Assembly (NCBI RefSeq): GCF_900103405.1
Contig: NZ_FNHX01000009.1
Coordinates: forward strand, 92,059 to 156,058
Origin: Polaromonas sp. JS666
GTDB lineage: Bacteria > Pseudomonadota > Gammaproteobacteria > Burkholderiales > Burkholderiaceae_C
Reading direction: 5' to 3'
DNA: 64,000 nt
A model generated the notes under the pieces. The model had not been told where the DNA came from. It saw nothing but the letters and a program-made list of their open reading frames with translations, and did no database searches. Positions 61,600-64,000 of this stretch are shown in pieces. Positions within the stretch are counted from its first letter, which is position 1; the number at the start of each line of letters is the position of its first letter. The position numbers and the translations under genes were made by a program.

Positions 61600-62571
61600 T
61601 TATTTGCTGCGGGCCCTTAGCCGGGGATCAAGAATCACATACAGCAGATCGACGACAAGGTTGATCGACACCACCAGCAGGACGGTGACCATCAGGTAGG
61701 CCACCACCACCGGCCGGTCGAGATGAAGAATCGAATCAATGATGAGTTTTCCCATACCGGGCCATGCGAATACCGATTCGGTCACCACGGAAAAAGCAAT
61801 GAGATGGCCGAACTCAAGCCCGACCGCAGTGACCACGGGGATCATCACGTTCGGGGCGATGTGCCTTGCCAGCAACCTTAATCCGGAGACGCCTTTGGCG
61901 CGCGCAAAGCGAACGTACTCCTGCTGCACCACATCTCTTGTTCCGGTTTCAGTCAGTCGGATCACCATGGAAATCTGGAATATCGCAAGCGTCATGGCTG
62001 GCAGGATCATGTGCTTGAGGCCGTCCCACGTCATAAAACTAAAGGCAATGCCGAACAGCTGCTCCGTATCGCCTCTCCCACCTGAAGGCAGCCATCCGAG
62101 GTTCACGGAAAAAATGAGGATGAGGATGAGCCCCTTCCAGAACGTGGGAATGGTGACCCCCGCGACGGAGAATCCGGCAATGAGTTTGTGGGCCCAGGAG
62201 TGCGGCATCAAGCCCGCGACCAGCCCCAGGGGAATGCCGATGGCCAGCGCCAGTACCAGCGCGACAAATGCCATCTCAAGGGTCGCCGGCATGCGCTCCA
62301 GAACAATGGCCAGGGCCGGCCGGTTGAAGACAAAGGATCGGCCCAGGTCCCCTTCGGCGGCATGTTTCACGAACAGCGCGTATTGCTCATAGACCGGACG
62401 GTCAAGGCCCAGGCTTCGCGCCGCGGCATCCACTTCTTCTGTGGATGCGTTCGGGCTCACAAGAAGGTGGATGGGATCGCCGATGAGGTGGATGCCCGTG
62501 AATGCGATGGCGGACATGAGCATCACCACGATCAGGCTGTCTCGCATCCGCTGGAGTAAGGGTCCAAACAT
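61600..62571 (-). CDS. Dipeptide/oligopeptide/nickel ABC transporter permease (DppB/OppB-like)
   Basis: A 323-residue inner-membrane permease and first gene of the leftward operon. The N-terminus MFGPLLQRMRDSLIVVMLMS is the first span; EAA-loop YVRFARAKGVSGLRLLARHI follows near residue 220. AAGGA lies eight bases before ATG 62571, supporting this start over an upstream in-frame one. No substrate-binding protein gene is adjacent: the next gene, the porin at 63038, is divergent. The substrate (peptide, nickel or other) is therefore unknown. Confidence 0.92.
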   Translation of the reverse strand: MFGPLLQRMRDSLIVVMLMSAIAFTGIHLIGDPIHLLVSPNASTEEVDAAARSLGLDRPVYEQYALFVKHAAEGDLGRSFVFNRPALAIVLERMPATLEMAFVALVLALAIGIPLGLVAGLMPHSWAHKLIAGFSVAGVTIPTFWKGLILILIFSVNLGWLPSGGRGDTEQLFGIAFSFMTWDGLKHMILPAMTLAIFQISMVIRLTETGTRDVVQQEYVRFARAKGVSGLRLLARHIAPNVMIPVVTAVGLEFGHLIAFSVVTESVFAWPGMGKLIIDSILHLDRPVVVAYLMVTVLLVVSINLVVDLLYVILDPRLRARSK

Positions 62572-63037
62572 CAGATTGCATCCTTGTCTTTTGCCGTGAG
62601 CTGGGCCGCGCGGCCCGCGCATCGCGCGCCGATTCGCCTGAGCCTGCGACCCCCGGCCGGGCAGATCGCCGCAGGCCCTCTATTGCACGTCACTTCCATC
62701 AAAAGCTCCAGTCAGCGGGAGTTCTCCCGCGCTTACCCACGTTCGCACGACCGCTCGCAATTTAGGGGCCAACCCTGGCTTTGCGAACTTGATCTTCGTG
62801 CATTCACAGCAACGCCGCCGCGAAATTTCTTGACAGTCATCACCGCTTCATGATCTAGTTGTAACGCTGTTTGATACAGTGTATCGCTAGTCAATACAAA
62901 AAACAAGCAACTTTTTCAGTAATTCGACGGTCGGCGAGGAGGGAAATTGGACAGACCAGGGCGAACGTCGCCCACAAAACAACCATGCGGCGGGAGCTTG
63001 TTGCCTCGCCATCCACCAAACTTTTTAGGAGTGAGAA
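62572..63037. other. Divergent regulatory region between the dpp-type operon and the porin
   Basis: 466 bases with no credible gene. It holds a likely porin promoter (TTGACA at 62830-62835 with a weak -10 about 17 bases on), the dyads at 62873-62898, and the porin ribosome site (AGGAG at 63027-63031). Upstream of 62750 it is GC-rich and featureless. Confidence 0.6.
62873..62898. promoter_or_regulatory. Overlapping dyads, candidate operator of the porin/dpp region
   Basis: GATACA-G-TGTATC (62873-62885) is a perfect dyad, and TGTAT (62880-62884) also pairs with ATACA (62894-62898). The two overlap in the porin leader, about 150 bases before its start. They look like an operator for a dimeric (for example GntR or TetR) repressor. 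No candidate regulator gene is in view. Confidence 0.5.
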
Positions 63038-64000
63038 ATGAAATTGAAGATGATCTGCCTGGCCGCGGTAGCCGCCGGCGCAATAACACCCGTGGCCGCG
63101 CTGGCGCAAAGCACGGTGACGATCTACGGCAGGATGGACACCAGCTTCGAGAACTCGAAGACCGGCTCCATTTCCCAGACCTTGATCACAGGCAATGCGT
63201 CCCGGCTCGGCTTCAAGGGAACGGAGGACCTGGGCGGCGGACTCAAGGTCCTGTTTGGGCTCGAGATGGGAGTTTCGTCCGACACGGGCGCATCCAGCAC
63301 GCCGATGTACCGCAACTCTTATGTCGGGATCAGCGGCGATTTTGGTGTCGTCAACATCGGCCGCATTGATTCGGCCGCGCCTAGCCGCACGCCGATTTAT
63401 GCCATCCTGGGCCGGAATGTGGAGTACGTGATCCACGATGCGGGCGCCACCGCCATAGGCACCTCCATCTTCAATGCACGCACACGCGTGTCGAACGCCA
63501 TCGGCTATGCCAGCCCGGTCATCGGCAATTTTGTCTTCCGCGCCGGCCACTACCTCAATGGCGAAGGCCTGGCGGAAAACCCGGCCGGCCCGATACGCTT
63601 TGAAAGTGACTACAAGCAGACCGATGTGTCGATCAGCTACGGCGAAGGCGGCGGGCCCCTGGGACTGGGCTTTGGCTACGGCAGCGACAGCAAGCGCGGC
63701 GGCGCACTGCTCAATGACTTCAAGAGCAAGTGGATGCTGGTCGGCTCCTACGACTTCGGCGAAGTCCGCGCCTGGGCGGTTTACAACCGCGACAACTTCG
63801 CGGGCGGACCGCTGTCACGCAGCAAGGTCGATGCGCAGATGATCGGCGCCTCCTGGGACCTGACGCCTACCAGCAAGATCATGGGCAACTACATCCGCAA
63901 GGATGTGCAGAGCGATCCGGCAGGCAAGCTCAAGCGCTTCCAGGCAGGCTACTCCTACAAGATGAGCAATCGCACGTCGCTCTACGCCTTTTATGACCGC
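63038..64000 (+). CDS. Gram-negative porin (partial, C-terminus outside window)
   Basis: An outer-membrane porin of the beta-proteobacterial type; 321 codons lie in the window and no stop is reached. The signal is LAAVAAGAITPVAALA, then QSTVTIYGRMDTSFE, the standard porin N-terminal strand. RLGFKGTEDLGGGLKVLFGL near 54-73 and SYVGISGDFGVVNIGRID are also typical. The gene begins with AGGAG upstream of ATG 63038. It is divergent from the dpp-type operon, so uptake through the porin and import through the ABC transporter may serve the same substrate (inference). Confidence 0.92.
   Translation, partial: MKLKMICLAAVAAGAITPVAALAQSTVTIYGRMDTSFENSKTGSISQTLITGNASRLGFKGTEDLGGGLKVLFGLEMGVSSDTGASSTPMYRNSYVGISGDFGVVNIGRIDSAAPSRTPIYAILGRNVEYVIHDAGATAIGTSIFNARTRVSNAIGYASPVIGNFVFRAGHYLNGEGLAENPAGPIRFESDYKQTDVSISYGEGGGPLGLGFGYGSDSKRGGALLNDFKSKWMLVGSYDFGEVRAWAVYNRDNFAGGPLSRSKVDAQMIGASWDLTPTSKIMGNYIRKDVQSDPAGKLKRFQAGYSYKMSNRTSLYAFYDR

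Noticed and set aside
62584..62853. 89-codon open frame in the spacer before the porin
   Set aside because: Proline/arginine-rich, no ribosome site, and lies in regulatory DNA; it is not conserved-looking.

Overview
The window is one contiguous stretch of a high-GC beta-proteobacterial chromosome. Dense coding, ClpB/HtpG-type housekeeping neighbours, a pcaQ-pcaHG block, AMP nucleosidase next to a VanX-like peptidase, and many LysR regulators all point to Burkholderiales, most likely Comamonadaceae (Polaromonas/Variovorax/Rhodoferax-like). The family assignment is inference from gene content and style, not from a marker gene. I see no rRNA, tRNA, CRISPR array, prophage or insertion sequence. 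Both ends cut genes: a phenylacetate-CoA-ligase-like gene at the left and a porin at the right.

Layout. 1-9.8 kb: a leftward uptake-and-activation cluster for an organic acid or branched-chain amino acid (two periplasmic binding proteins, LivHMGF-type ABC transporter, an acyl-CoA synthetase and a second AMP-forming ligase), with a divergent Crp/Fnr regulator. 9.8-12.9 kb: a leftward LysR / FMN-barrel / HD-hydrolase operon divergent from a TauE/SafE exporter. 13.0-21.2 kb: a complete high-affinity potassium system, small ORF-kdpF-A-B-C-D-E, with a KdpE-like T-rich site upstream. 21.2-25.5 kb: rRNA pseudouridine synthase, a 116-bp hairpin element, an orphan receiver protein, a beta-lactamase-fold hydrolase and a lipase-like hydrolase. 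25.5-32.3 kb: a leftward archaic (Csu-type) chaperone-usher pilus locus with SCPU-domain subunits, including two paralogous two-domain tip-like proteins. 32.6-39.5 kb: htpG, srkA, a DUF2855 protein, the ohrR-ohr peroxide-defence pair, a cold-shock-type RRM protein and a methyltransferase.

39.5-42.0 kb: pcaQ and divergent pcaHG (protocatechuate 3,4-dioxygenase). 42.0-48.3 kb: small membrane protein, VOC protein, a Fur-box-linked siderophore-interacting reductase, purT, an MscS-like channel, a VanX-like dipeptidase and amn. 48.4-52.4 kb: a secreted trypsin-like protease translationally coupled to an FHA membrane protein, then a secreted alpha/beta hydrolase. 52.4-58.6 kb: glutathione reductase, LysR with divergent GST-FMN-barrel operon, another LysR with divergent DUF2917-enoyl-CoA hydratase pair. 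58.6-62.6 kb: a dppBCDF-type peptide/nickel ABC transporter with no binding protein beside it, divergent from the porin.

Themes: scavenging of aromatic and organic acids (liv-type cluster, pcaHG, dpp, porin), stress defence (kdp, ohr, gor, GST, htpG, srkA, mechanosensitive channel) and surface attachment (Csu-type pilus). The least-explained items are the small membrane ORF fused by overlap to kdpF, the protease-FHA pair, the duplicated tip adhesins, the 116-bp hairpin element and a 26-bp palindrome before htpG.
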